A stretch of DNA of 64,000 nucleotides from NCBI GenBank assembly GCA_035629075.1, contig DASPIK010000095.1, positions 1 through 64,000 of the forward strand, read 5' to 3'. The notes under the pieces were generated by a model. That model did no database searches. It was not told where the DNA came from and saw only the letters and a program-made list of their open reading frames with translations. Positions 34,765 through 43,257 of the stretch are shown one piece after another. Each line of letters opens with the position of its first letter. Position 1 is the stretch's first letter. Source of the stretch: JAEZPW01 sp035629075 (GTDB taxonomy: Bacteria; Acidobacteriota; Terriglobia; Terriglobales; Acidobacteriaceae). Made by a program: the position numbers and the translations under genes.

Positions 34765-36252
34765 CTAAAACTTGTACATCAGGTCGAACTGCATGCGCTT
34801 GAGCCAGTCCTCGGTGTCATTGAGGCGCTTGCCGACCCACAGGGTGTACGCTGCGGTCGTGTTTGGCGTGATCTGGTATTGGCCAAATACTCGGTGTTGC
34901 TTCACGTTCGTAGGCTGGCGCAGATCGCTTTCATTGAACACTGCAATAAGCGCGTCACGCTCGATTCTTGCGAAGCTATATCCGAACTGAAAATCCTTCG
35001 GGTTTTTCACCTGGCCCAAGGAGATTTCAGCCCAGCCAGCCGAATCCTGATTGTCTATCGCATCCAGGTTTCGCTCGAAGTTGAAGAGCAACCGCAGCGG
35101 CAGTTTCTCCGATGGGGTCCGAATCTGGGCATCGAGGACGTAATCAGAGTAGAAGAACCCAGAGGCGAAGCCCGTGACCGCGCCAGCACCGTTCGTAGTG
35201 ACGGCGTTCGTCTGGGCATTGCCAGTGATTCCATTCGCAGCCCGTTGCACCGCGATCACGTTCTCGTTCTGCCACTTCAGCAACGAAACCGAAGGCGTGA
35301 TAGTAAGCAGTTTTCCAAACTGCAGCTTGGATCCGATCTGACCGCCCGTTGCCCACGAATCGCGGCCCGAACCGCTTTCGTTGAACATCAATTGCATACC
35401 GGTGAATGAGATGTTCTTCACAACGTTGTTGGGAACGTTGAAGGATAACTTCTCGCTGAACCCTTCCGGATTCAGGTCGTTGTCGAAAGTCAACGGCGTG
35501 CGGGTCCAGGAGTACGCGAACTTGCCGCCGGTCAGGCTCAGCCATTTCGCGTATCGCGGATTGTAGCTAATCCAGCCGCGATCGAGGCCGATCTGTTTGC
35601 GCTCAAAGAAGCCCGTCAAAGTCTGGTTGGTCGAAACCGGATCGGTCAGATCGCCCGTCGCGATGAAAATGCCGCCCGAGAAATCCTCGTTCAGCTTGCT
35701 TTCGACGCCGACTCTAAGGCGAATGCGGGGACGATGACGGTCAGCCGACCCCTCCTGAAAGAAGTTCTCGTAACGAACGCGAGCGTCTCCGCTCCACCTG
35801 AAGCGCCCAAGCACCGCGCCGAGTTCCGACACTTTCTCCTGGTCATCTTGCGTCTGGACGGCTGAGTCCTTCAGTGTGGTCTGCACGTCTGCGACGTCGG
35901 CTTTCAACTTGCTGACGTCTGCCTGCTGCTCTTCGGAACCGCCTTGCATGGCTGCGAGTCTGCTTTGCGCTTCCTGCGCCACGGTCTGTGCGTGCTGTAG
36001 TTGTTGCTGCGTCTGTTGAAGTGCCTGGTCCCGCTGCTGCATCTGCTGCTGCAACTGCTGGATCTGCTGTTGCTGCTGCTCTAGTAATTGGCGTATAGCC
36101 TGAATGTCCTGCTGCGTGGCCGCGGGCGGTTTTTCCGTCTTCATGGCCGACCTGCGCGCTTTCGAGATTGGCTTTGGCGTCGTGGCGGTTTGGCCGAAGA
36201 CTGGAACCGTGGCCAGCAAGAGAACTGCACTCCACCTAAGTACCGCTTTCAT
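34765..36252 (-). CDS. Porin with Gln-rich coiled-coil stalk in the phosphate locus
   Basis: A 495-residue outer-membrane protein. ATG 36252 is chosen for the AAGGAG ribosome binding site and the signal peptide it opens (about 1-20, ending VFG). Residues about 48-110 are a Gln-rich coiled coil. The rest is a beta-barrel typical of putative porins (GRFRWSGDARVRYENFFQEG, GGIFIATGDLTDPVS, alternating strands, C-terminal MQFDLMYKF ending in Phe). Sitting 48 bases after pstS, it is likely a phosphate-induced porin, the role OprP/OprO play in Pseudomonas, although it is not obviously their homologue. Confidence 0.85.
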   Translation of the reverse strand: MKAVLRWSAVLLLATVPVFGQTATTPKPISKARRSAMKTEKPPAATQQDIQAIRQLLEQQQQQIQQLQQQMQQRDQALQQTQQQLQHAQTVAQEAQSRLAAMQGGSEEQQADVSKLKADVADVQTTLKDSAVQTQDDQEKVSELGAVLGRFRWSGDARVRYENFFQEGSADRHRPRIRLRVGVESKLNEDFSGGIFIATGDLTDPVSTNQTLTGFFERKQIGLDRGWISYNPRYAKWLSLTGGKFAYSWTRTPLTFDNDLNPEGFSEKLSFNVPNNVVKNISFTGMQLMFNESGSGRDSWATGGQIGSKLQFGKLLTITPSVSLLKWQNENVIAVQRAANGITGNAQTNAVTTNGAGAVTGFASGFFYSDYVLDAQIRTPSEKLPLRLLFNFERNLDAIDNQDSAGWAEISLGQVKNPKDFQFGYSFARIERDALIAVFNESDLRQPTNVKQHRVFGQYQITPNTTAAYTLWVGKRLNDTEDWLKRMQFDLMYKF

Positions 36253-36300
36253 CAATATCTCCTTGAGACGTCGAACAGTAATGAGGTCCACTTTTAAGAG

Positions 36301-37308
36301 CTAGCGAATTTTGGTGATGGTGGCCCGGACCTTCTCAGCAACGGTTTGTGGCAGCGGCGCGTAATGAAGTGTCGGTGCGCTCTTCTGGCCTTCGGCCAGC
36401 ATCCACTGTAGGAACTGGTTGATGACTTTGCCCTTATTGGGGTCCTTGGACTGCTCGGGGATTAGTAGCCACGTGAAGCTAGCGATGGGATAAGCGTCCT
36501 TGCCTGGGGCATTGGTGATGGAGACGCGATAATCGGCAGGCATGCTCTTCAGCGACGCTGCGGCCGCCGTCGTGCTCTGCAGGCTCGCCTTCACGAAGTT
36601 ACCCGCGGAATTCTTTACGCTGCCGTAAGGGATCTTGTTCTGCTCGGCATAGATCAGCTCAACATAGCCGATCGCGCCCTTCATCTGGCGAATCATGCCT
36701 GCAATGCCCTCGTTACCTTTTGCGCCAAGTCCGACAGGCCAACTCACCGAGGTCTTCGCGCCTACGCGGCTCTTCCATTCGGGGCTCACTTTGGAGAGGT
36801 AATCCGTAAACACAAAAGTGGTGCCGCTGCCGTCAGAGCGATGTACGACAATGATGTTCTCGTCCGGCAGGTTAACCCCAGGGTTTGCCTTTGTAAGCTG
36901 AGCGTCATTCCACTTTGTGATCTTGCCCAGGTAGATACCGGCGAGCGCTTCGGGCGTGAACTTCAGGTTCTGCAAGCCAGGAAGGTTGTAGGCGGGAACC
37001 ACCGCGCCGAGCACTGTCGGGATGTGCAGGATTTTTCCTTTGAACTGTGAGATCTGCTCGTCGGTCATCGGGCCGTCAGTCGCCCCGAAGTCCACGGTTC
37101 CGGCGATGACCTGGCGAATGCCGCCACCGCTGCCGATGGACTGATAATTGATCTGAACGTCGGAACGGACCTTTCGGAAATCGTTGAACCACTTCGAATA
37201 GATCGGGTACGGGAACGTGGCACCCGCGCCGTTGAGATTGGTCTGCGCTGCTGAGAACCCGGCCAGTACAAGAAGGGCCAAGGCCAGAGCAAGTGTTCTC
37301 CTTATCAT
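36301..37308 (-). CDS. pstS: Phosphate-binding periplasmic protein PstS
   Basis: A 335-residue substrate-binding protein with a signal peptide (about 1-21, ending SAAQ). The motifs LNGAGATFPYPIYSKW, YQSIGSGGGIRQVIAGTVDFGATDGPM and VVHRSDGSGTTFVFTDYL contain the phosphate-coordinating Ser/Thr, Asp and Arg residues of PstS. It delivers phosphate to PstCAB. A Pho-box-like repeat lies upstream. The porin gene follows on the same strand. Confidence 0.97.
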   Translation of the reverse strand: MIRRTLALALALLVLAGFSAAQTNLNGAGATFPYPIYSKWFNDFRKVRSDVQINYQSIGSGGGIRQVIAGTVDFGATDGPMTDEQISQFKGKILHIPTVLGAVVPAYNLPGLQNLKFTPEALAGIYLGKITKWNDAQLTKANPGVNLPDENIIVVHRSDGSGTTFVFTDYLSKVSPEWKSRVGAKTSVSWPVGLGAKGNEGIAGMIRQMKGAIGYVELIYAEQNKIPYGSVKNSAGNFVKASLQSTTAAAASLKSMPADYRVSITNAPGKDAYPIASFTWLLIPEQSKDPNKGKVINQFLQWMLAEGQKSAPTLHYAPLPQTVAEKVRATITKIR

Positions 37309-37337
37309 TCTTTCCTCCTGGCCAAGTTGTACCGAGT

Positions 37338-37359
37338 TCCTGTTACAGCGCGGTTACAC
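37338..37359 (-). promoter_or_regulatory. Pho-box-like direct repeat before pstS
   Basis: On the plus strand GTTACA occurs at 37342-37347 and 37353-37358, an 11-bp period; on the minus strand this reads TGTAAC twice. The same core occurs in the pstC site. It lies 34-50 bases upstream of the pstS start. Confidence 0.7.
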
Positions 37360-37446
37360 GGGGATGAAAACTGAATTAAACGCGAGGCTCTGTTCGGGCT
37401 GGAACAGGGTTCGGAGGGAACATGGCGCGGGTGCTAACACCAATGC

Positions 37447-37629
37447 TTACGCCGCTTTGGGGCCAAGCCAGCGTGTTTCAGGGAGCGGATCGGTCCGCTC
37501 CTGCACAGATATGGTCCTTACGAGCGAGAAGATGAATTCGTGGCGCGGAACGGGCCTGCGGCGCAGCGAGGCAATCACAAAGCCGAATATGAGCCCGAAG
37601 ATCAGAAACGGAACGAACAGAGCGAGCAT
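37447..37629 (-). CDS. 60-residue membrane protein in the pho locus
   Basis: From ATG 37629, preceded by GGGAGG at good spacing, the frame gives a membrane helix (about residues 3-20) and a basic, soluble C-terminal tail (RRRPVPRHEFIF). No family recognised. It lies 61 bases downstream of phoR and before pstS, on the same strand as all pho genes. It may be a small modulator, but that is speculation. Confidence 0.6.
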   Translation of the reverse strand: MLALFVPFLIFGLIFGFVIASLRRRPVPRHEFIFSLVRTISVQERTDPLPETRWLGPKAA

Positions 37630-37690
37630 GTCGCGCCTCCCATGCGACATTAGCTTCGCGCTTTTATGTTAAACCTGAATGAATGTGAGG

Positions 37691-39427
37691 TTAAAACGCA
37701 CGTTGTGCTGCGTGTGTGTTGGCAATTGGCAGAGTGAACGAGAACGTTGCGCCCTGATGTAAGTCGCTTCGGGCCTCGATCGTACCGCCATGTGCGAGCA
37801 CAATGTGCTTGGCAATCGCAAGGCCTAAGCCGGTTCCGCCAGATTCCCGCGACCGAGCCTTATCAATGCGATAGAACCGCTCGAAAAGTCGCGGCAGGTG
37901 CTCGGAAGCGATTCCAGGGCCGTAGTCCTGCACATAGAACTGGACGAAGTCACCGTTATCATTGGATCCAATGATGATCCTCTTACCGGCGGCAGCGTAT
38001 TTAAGCGCATTCTCAATGAGATTGGAAAACACTTGATGAATGGCGTCGGGATCCGCGTTCACGGGCCTGACGGAACCAGCCTCAATCTCCAAAGCTACGC
38101 CGGCACCTCGGGCGGATTCACGGAAAACCTCGGCTGCTTCGTTTAACAGTTCCGATGGGAGCGCTGGATGAAAGTCAAAACGATGCTCGCGTGATTCCAC
38201 ACGCGCCAGTGTGAGCAGGTCGTCCGTAAGGCGCGTCATACGCCAAGCGTTCCTGCGAATGATCTCCAGAAATTCCCGCGAGCTGCGGGAGTCGTGCTCA
38301 CCTTCGAGTAGCGTTTCCGCATATCCCTGGATTGATGTCAAAGGCGTGCGCAACTCATGGGAGACGTTGGCGATGAAGTCGCGCCGCGTCTTCTCAACGC
38401 GCTCAATCGCGGTGAGGTCATAGAGCACGGCAACGGCCGCTCCGTCGGGCATAGGCGCAATTGCGGCGTTGTAGACCCGTCCCGGAGCAACGGATGCGAG
38501 TCGAACACTGCGAGAGCCACCGTTCTCCAGCACTGCCTGAAGTGCACTGAGGAAATCGGGATCGCGGAGCGTTTCGGTCAGGGGAGCGCCGATTCGAACA
38601 CCGCTCTGCACCACGGATCGCATCTGCCGGTTCACCCATAGGACTCGACCATCTCTCGCGACAGCAATAACACCTTCCTGCATGCTGTTCAGCACGGTCT
38701 CAAGTTCTTCGCGGCTGCGCTGCACGGCGCCGAAGCTCTGTTCCAGTTTACGCGCGGTCGCATCCAATGCTGCTGCCGTCTTTGCGATCTCATCGGTTCC
38801 ATGTTCGTCGATTCGCGCGGAAAGATCGCCATCAGAGATCCTTTGCGAGAACTCGACGATGTTGCGCAATCGCCGCGAGACTACGCTCGCGACGTAGGCA
38901 GCGAATATCATGGCAAGAACAAGCGCAATAATGGACGCTTTCAAGAGGGTGTTTCGTATGGTACGCGTGGACTCCTGTATCGCCGACAGAGGGTACGCCA
39001 AACGCACGGCGCCGTCACGGACTGGTGCAGCTGTGTAAAGAAAAGGCGCGCCAACGGTGTGGCTCGACCGAGTATCACTACCGAGCTTTCCGCCCAACGC
39101 GGCAACGAACTCAGGCCGGGCGCCGTGATTTTCCATGGTAGCCGGATCGGCCTCTGAGTCGGCAAGCACACGCCCAGACTTGTCGATTACAGTGGCCCGC
39201 GCGCGCGAGTCGGCGGCTATTTCTGTCACAATCTGTTGCAGTGACTCGCGGTCAGCTGTTTGCACTCGATGTGCGAACAACTTGACCTTGTCACTTAATG
39301 ATTGATCGATCTGGACTCGAACCGATTGGTGCCATGCGGCGCGCACCATCATGCCGAGTGTGACAGTCGAAACAATGATGACCAGCACAAAGGCTGCCAG
39401 GAGCTTCAGGAAAATACTGCTCCTCAT
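37691..39427 (-). CDS. phoR: Phosphate-regulon sensor kinase PhoR
   Basis: A 578-residue sensor histidine kinase. Two membrane segments (about 8-30 and 163-183) bracket a periplasmic domain. A HAMP domain (about 185-237) and a PAS domain (about 240-345) come next. HisKA with the phospho-accepting His in NVSHELRTPLTS (H357) follows, then an ATPase domain with NLIENALKYA and GTGLGLAIAKHIV. It phosphorylates PhoB when phosphate is scarce. Its start overlaps the phoB stop codon (ATGA). Confidence 0.95.
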   Translation of the reverse strand: MRSSIFLKLLAAFVLVIIVSTVTLGMMVRAAWHQSVRVQIDQSLSDKVKLFAHRVQTADRESLQQIVTEIAADSRARATVIDKSGRVLADSEADPATMENHGARPEFVAALGGKLGSDTRSSHTVGAPFLYTAAPVRDGAVRLAYPLSAIQESTRTIRNTLLKASIIALVLAMIFAAYVASVVSRRLRNIVEFSQRISDGDLSARIDEHGTDEIAKTAAALDATARKLEQSFGAVQRSREELETVLNSMQEGVIAVARDGRVLWVNRQMRSVVQSGVRIGAPLTETLRDPDFLSALQAVLENGGSRSVRLASVAPGRVYNAAIAPMPDGAAVAVLYDLTAIERVEKTRRDFIANVSHELRTPLTSIQGYAETLLEGEHDSRSSREFLEIIRRNAWRMTRLTDDLLTLARVESREHRFDFHPALPSELLNEAAEVFRESARGAGVALEIEAGSVRPVNADPDAIHQVFSNLIENALKYAAAGKRIIIGSNDNGDFVQFYVQDYGPGIASEHLPRLFERFYRIDKARSRESGGTGLGLAIAKHIVLAHGGTIEARSDLHQGATFSFTLPIANTHAAQRAF

Positions 39428-40116
39428 GCCGGCTCCCCAAAACGATAACCCGCCCCCCGAACGGTCCTTAACATGTCCGGGTTCTCCGGATCGCGCTCGA
39501 TCTTCTCTCTAAGCCTGCGCACATAAACGTCTACCGAGCGCGGGGTGACAAATGCATTATCGCGCCAGACGGCGTCCAGCAACTGATCACGGGTGAAAAC
39601 GCGCCCGATATGTCTTACGAAATATTCGAGCAGGCGAAACTCCGTGGCTGTAGTCGTGATGCGCTTACCCCGAACACTGACGAGCATCGCACCTGTATCG
39701 ATCTCGACGTCGCCAGACCTGAGCGTTTCTATCGGCAGCGGGCGCTCGAAGCGACGAAGAACAGCTCTGATGCGAGCTATGAGTTCCCGAGGGCTGAATG
39801 GCTTCGTGATGTAGTCGTCCCCGCCGAGTTCCAAACCGGCAACGCGGTCAGACTCTGAAGTCTTAGCGGTGAGGAATATGACAGGTATGGTTGCGAGCGC
39901 AACACTTTGCCGAATCTCATCACAAAGGCGCAAACCGCTCTTGCCCGGCAGCATCACATCCAACAGGAATAATGAGGGTGGCTCTTTTTCGCACGCTTCC
40001 ACCACGCCTTGCCCCGTTGAGAACCTACGAACTACATATCCTGCGTTAGCCAGGCTGTGCGAAACCAACTGGGCAATATCAACGTCATCTTCTACGGTCA
40101 CGATAGTTTGCTTCAT
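39424..40116 (-). CDS. phoB: Phosphate-regulon response regulator PhoB
   Basis: A 230-residue OmpR/PhoB-type regulator. The receiver has the acidic pair ED in VTVEDDVDIAQ, phospho-acceptor Asp53 in LLDVMLPG and Lys in FLTAKTSE. The winged-helix domain ends with RSVDVYVRRLREKIERDPENP. It would bind the 11-bp-period repeats found before phoB, pstS and pstC. It is the first gene of the phoBR unit. Confidence 0.95.
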   Translation of the reverse strand: MKQTIVTVEDDVDIAQLVSHSLANAGYVVRRFSTGQGVVEACEKEPPSLFLLDVMLPGKSGLRLCDEIRQSVALATIPVIFLTAKTSESDRVAGLELGGDDYITKPFSPRELIARIRAVLRRFERPLPIETLRSGDVEIDTGAMLVSVRGKRITTTATEFRLLEYFVRHIGRVFTRDQLLDAVWRDNAFVTPRSVDVYVRRLREKIERDPENPDMLRTVRGAGYRFGEPA

Positions 40117-40148
40117 GCCGGTTCCTGCAACTTAGCTTAACTTACGCA

Positions 40149-40165
40149 TGTTAACGAATTGTTAA
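40149..40165 (-). promoter_or_regulatory. Pho-box-like direct repeat before phoB
   Basis: TGTTAA occurs at 40149-40154 and 40160-40165 (TTAACA twice on the minus strand), an 11-bp period, 33-49 bases upstream of the phoB start. It suggests autoregulation of phoBR. The core differs slightly from the GTTACA of pstS and pstC. Confidence 0.6.
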
Positions 40166-40241
40166 AATTCGACGACAACTCTGACGAGACGTTCTGGAAC
40201 AGGAAAGCATTCAGGTCCGTTTGCTAACATTGCATCGGCAG

Positions 40242-40664
40242 CTACGGTGCCGCCTTCTGCGCCACGAAGCTACGGATGCATTCTCGGATCTGGTCGCGAA
40301 CTTTCCGGAATACCTCCAGCTGCTGTTTGTCAGACCCCATCGCTTCGGCCGGATCCTCGAAAGGCCAGTGCTCACGAACGCACGGGCCTGGGAAAATCGG
40401 GCAGTGCTCTTTTGCGTTGTCGCAGACCGTGATTACCAGAGGGAAATGCTGGCCGACATATTCACCCACATTCTTGGAACGCTGGCCAGAAATGTCGATC
40501 CCGATCTCTTTCATAACCTCCGCCGCTAGTGGGTTGACGGTCGACGGATTGGTCCCGGCGCTGTGAGCTTCGTAGGCATCTCCGCCGTAGGCACGAAGAA
40601 ACCCTTCTGCCATCTGGCTGCGACACGAGTTCCCAGTACAGAGAAACAAAACTCTGGTTTTCAT
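40242..40664 (-). CDS. arsC: Arsenate reductase ArsC, thioredoxin-coupled LMW-phosphatase type
   Basis: A 140-residue cytosolic reductase that turns arsenate into arsenite. The P-loop FLCTGNSCRSQMAEGF holds nucleophile Cys9, and the redox pair is in TVCDNAKEHCPIF (Cys81 and Cys88), the three-cysteine arrangement of the S. aureus pI258/B. subtilis type. It is the last gene of the ars operon, 9 bases after acr3. Confidence 0.95.
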   Translation of the reverse strand: MKTRVLFLCTGNSCRSQMAEGFLRAYGGDAYEAHSAGTNPSTVNPLAAEVMKEIGIDISGQRSKNVGEYVGQHFPLVITVCDNAKEHCPIFPGPCVREHWPFEDPAEAMGSDKQQLEVFRKVRDQIRECIRSFVAQKAAP

Positions 40665-40673
40665 GTCCTGCTC

Positions 40674-41759
40674 CTAACGGGGCACGGCTGCGGTGCCGAC
40701 CGGCTCAACTTCGATCGCGGAAGGGGCGAAATATTTACGCTGAAAGTAGAACGCAACGTTCACCAGGCCGATCATCACCGGCACTTCGACAAGAGGCCCG
40801 ATGACTGCCGCGAACGCAGCGCCGGAATCGATGCCAAACACCGCGACGGCGACCGCGATCGCGAGTTCGAAATTGTTGGAAGCGGCCGTGAATGAAAGCG
40901 TCGTCGTTTTCGAGTAGTCGGCTCCGAGCTTCCTCCCCAAATAAAACGACACCACGAACATGGCCACGAAATAGATCAGTAATGGAACCGCGATTCGTAC
41001 GACATCTAACGGAAGCCTGACGATGTACTCACCCTTGAGCGAGAACATCACGACAATCGTAAAGAGCAGAGCAATCAGCGTAAGCGGGCCTACACGGGGG
41101 AGGAACCGCCGGTCGTACCATTCGCGTCCCTTGGCCGGGATTAGAACCGTTCGCGTCACGAATCCAGCAAGGAATGGAATGCCAAGGTACACGAACACGC
41201 TCTTGGCGATTTCAGCGATGGAAACATCCACGACCAGCCCCTGTAGTCCGAGGTGAGGTGGCAGCACCGTCATGAACACCCAGGCGTACACGGAGTACAA
41301 GAACACCTGGAAAAGTGAGTTGAAGGCCACCAAGCCCGCGGCATATTGCGTGTCGCCCTTGGCCAGATCGTTCCAAACGATCACCATTGCGATGCAGCGC
41401 GCGAGCCCGATCAGGATGAGGCCGGCCATGTATTCCGGATAACCGCGGAGAAAAATGGCGGCTAGCGCGAACATCAGAACCGGGCCGATGATCCAGTTCT
41501 GCACAAGCGACAGGAACAGCACACGCTTGTTGCGAAAGACCTCGTGCAACTCCTCGTACCGCACCTTCGTGAACGGCGGGTACATCATCACGATCAGACC
41601 GACCGCTATGGGGATCGAAGTCGTCCCGACGCTGAACTTATTCAGAAACGGGACGATGCCTGGGATCAGCCAACCGGATACGACACCGACGATCATGGCC
41701 GAGAAGATCCAAGCGGTGAGATAACGATCCAAGACACCGAGACGGCTTCCAGCTCTCAT
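40674..41759 (-). CDS. acr3: Arsenite efflux permease Acr3
   Basis: A 361-residue inner-membrane protein with about ten hydrophobic segments. The signature LIGLARCIAMVIVWNDLA contains the conserved Cys needed for arsenite transport, and a second conserved region TTTLSFTAASNNFELAIAVA is also present. It extrudes arsenite made by ArsC. Belongs to the Acr3, not the ArsB, family. Gene spacing of 6 bases to arsM and 9 to arsC shows one operon. Confidence 0.95.
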   Translation of the reverse strand: MRAGSRLGVLDRYLTAWIFSAMIVGVVSGWLIPGIVPFLNKFSVGTTSIPIAVGLIVMMYPPFTKVRYEELHEVFRNKRVLFLSLVQNWIIGPVLMFALAAIFLRGYPEYMAGLILIGLARCIAMVIVWNDLAKGDTQYAAGLVAFNSLFQVFLYSVYAWVFMTVLPPHLGLQGLVVDVSIAEIAKSVFVYLGIPFLAGFVTRTVLIPAKGREWYDRRFLPRVGPLTLIALLFTIVVMFSLKGEYIVRLPLDVVRIAVPLLIYFVAMFVVSFYLGRKLGADYSKTTTLSFTAASNNFELAIAVAVAVFGIDSGAAFAAVIGPLVEVPVMIGLVNVAFYFQRKYFAPSAIEVEPVGTAAVPR

Positions 41760-41765
41760 AACCGA

Positions 41766-42593
41766 TCACCTCCTCCCGTGTAGCTTGATCGAAGCGACAG
41801 CCCCAGCAGCCGCTCGTATCAGGGAATCGGGATTCTTGAGGGAGGCCACAGAAATAGTCGAACCACAGCACGAACTTCCGGCGCCGCACGTATCTGCAGG
41901 TGCAAGCACCTTTATGAGTTCGGGGCCGTGAGCGATACGTGGGATGCTGAGGTCGCGAAGACCGGCAGCTAAGGCAATTGCGAGGTAATCCGTCAGCAAA
42001 CTCGCGCCAGAAATACACCCCACATACGCGCTGATGTCACGCACCACTTCCTCAGGCAAGCTCTTGAGCAACACGATATCGCTGACAGCGAAGTGTCCAC
42101 CTGGCTTTAGTACGCGCGCGATTTCCCCAAAGACAGCGGGTTTGTCTGGTGAAAGATTGATGACGCAGTTGCTGATGACGTAATCGACCGTGCCGCTTTC
42201 GACAGGGAGATTCTCGATCATGCCTTTGCGGAATTCGACGTTCTTTGCGCCTCGCTTCTCGGCGTTCTCGCGAGCACGGGCGAGCATGTCATCGGTCATG
42301 TCCACACCAATCACGTGACCGGAGGGCCCGACGCGGTTCCAGGCAAGAAAAGCATCGAAGCCCGCACCCGAGCCGAGATCCAGAACGGTCATGCCCGGCT
42401 TAATTTCGGTGAGCGCAAGCGGATTACCGCAACCCAGGCCGAGGTTGGCATCGCCCGCCAGCGCCAACTCTTCATCGGTGTAACCGATGGATCGGGCAAC
42501 GTCGTCGACAGGGGCTCCACAAGCGGCGGCTTCGCCGCGTGCGACGGCTGCGTAGTGATCTTGAACAGCAGCGGTGATCTTTTCGTTCTCCAT
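41766..42593 (-). CDS. arsM: Arsenite S-adenosylmethionine methyltransferase ArsM
   Basis: About 275 residues from ATG 42593 (with AGGA upstream; longer starts at 42608 and 42611 are possible). The SAM-binding site is VLDLGSGAGFDAFLAW, and the cysteines in LGLGCGNPL, ISNCVINLSP and VGCISGA are those that bind arsenite in this family. A Cys-rich C-terminus (TCGAGSSCCG) is also typical. It converts arsenite to methylated, partly volatile arsenicals. Third gene of the ars operon, 14 bases after arsR. Confidence 0.93.
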   Translation of the reverse strand: MENEKITAAVQDHYAAVARGEAAACGAPVDDVARSIGYTDEELALAGDANLGLGCGNPLALTEIKPGMTVLDLGSGAGFDAFLAWNRVGPSGHVIGVDMTDDMLARARENAEKRGAKNVEFRKGMIENLPVESGTVDYVISNCVINLSPDKPAVFGEIARVLKPGGHFAVSDIVLLKSLPEEVVRDISAYVGCISGASLLTDYLAIALAAGLRDLSIPRIAHGPELIKVLAPADTCGAGSSCCGSTISVASLKNPDSLIRAAAGAVASIKLHGRR

Positions 42594-42607
42594 ACTTTCC
42601 TCGTTCA

Positions 42608-43021
42608 TCATTTTCCAATCGCTAGTTCCGCAAGTGTTTTCGGGACCGGTGCGCTCTGAAGCGTCACGAACTTTTGTGGGGCGCAGCAAGCAGCGGTCAG
42701 GCGCGAACGGTCGCGCTGCATCTGCTTGTCTGAGGCGAGCCAGCGCAGAGTGTCAGACAACAAGCGGTGCGCATGATCGTTTGCCGGCGCAGCAATGCGG
42801 TAGTGCATCCACTTGCCTTCGCGCCGCGCTGCCACGATGCCGTTCCGTCGCAGGTAGGCCAGGTGCCGGGAAATCGTCGGTTGAGGTATATCGAGTATCT
42901 CAACGAAGTAGCAGACGCAGACCTCCTGGTCCCCCATGAGATTAAGGAGGCGGAGGCGCGTTCGGTCCCCCAGTGCCTGGAACAAATTCTCCATTTCGGC
43001 GACTGCGCCCTTTTCGCCCAT
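42608..43021 (-). CDS. arsR: ArsR family arsenic-responsive repressor
   Basis: A winged-helix repressor of about 137 residues from ATG 43021; an in-frame ATG at 42994 is an alternative. The metal site is EVCVCYFVEIL (Cys35, Cys37) at the start of the DNA-binding helix, followed by the recognition helix QPTISRHLAYLR. The C-terminus has a Cys pair (TAACCAP) that may add to the binding site. It would release the operator at 43205-43220 when arsenite binds. Encoded 2 bases after the Cys-rich small protein. Confidence 0.93.
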   Translation of the reverse strand: MGEKGAVAEMENLFQALGDRTRLRLLNLMGDQEVCVCYFVEILDIPQPTISRHLAYLRRNGIVAARREGKWMHYRIAAPANDHAHRLLSDTLRWLASDKQMQRDRSRLTAACCAPQKFVTLQSAPVPKTLAELAIGK

Positions 43022-43023
43022 GG

Positions 43024-43188
43024 CTATACCCTGACCCCGCAACAACTGCTCGGCGTAGGCATGCTCTCCGAACACTTGCCGGAGTCCAACTGAATACCGC
43101 AGCAGAATCCGCTGTTCTCGGCGGCGGCCCACACGTCCTTCACGACGGCCGCGACCTCTTCCAAAAGCCCGATGACTTTGCGCTTCAT
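43024..43188 (-). CDS. 54-residue cysteine-rich protein heading the ars operon
   Basis: From ATG 43188, preceded by GGAGG six bases upstream, a short amphipathic helix (KRKVIGLLEEVAAVVKDVW) is followed by a tail with five cysteines: FCCG, GKC and SCCG (residues 29, 30, 39, 49, 50). Two CCG pairs flank the central Cys, a layout suited to binding As(III) or another soft metal. I do not recognise a family. It is the promoter-proximal gene and stops 2 bases before arsR, so it is co-expressed with arsenic resistance. Confidence 0.75.
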   Translation of the reverse strand: MKRKVIGLLEEVAAVVKDVWAAAENSGFCCGIQLDSGKCSESMPTPSSCCGVRV

Positions 43189-43204
43189 ACTGTCCTCCCA
43201 TTGC

Positions 43205-43257
43205 ATTCGCCTAAGCGAATATGTAGACAGGCTAGTTGTCGGAAACATATTTGTCAA
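43205..43257 (-). promoter_or_regulatory. ars operon promoter and ArsR operator
   Basis: On the minus strand TTGACA (43252-43257) and TAGCCT (43229-43234) are spaced 17 bases apart, a good sigma-70 promoter. Just downstream is the perfect inverted repeat ATTCGC-CTAA-GCGAAT (43205-43220), a plausible ArsR operator overlapping the transcription start. The ribosome binding site and start of the Cys-rich gene follow directly. Confidence 0.8.

Noticed and set aside
35990..36110. Repetitive CTG/TTG-rich tract that looks like a short-period repeat
   Set aside because: It is the coding sequence of the porin's Gln-rich coiled coil, not a CRISPR array or independent repeat.
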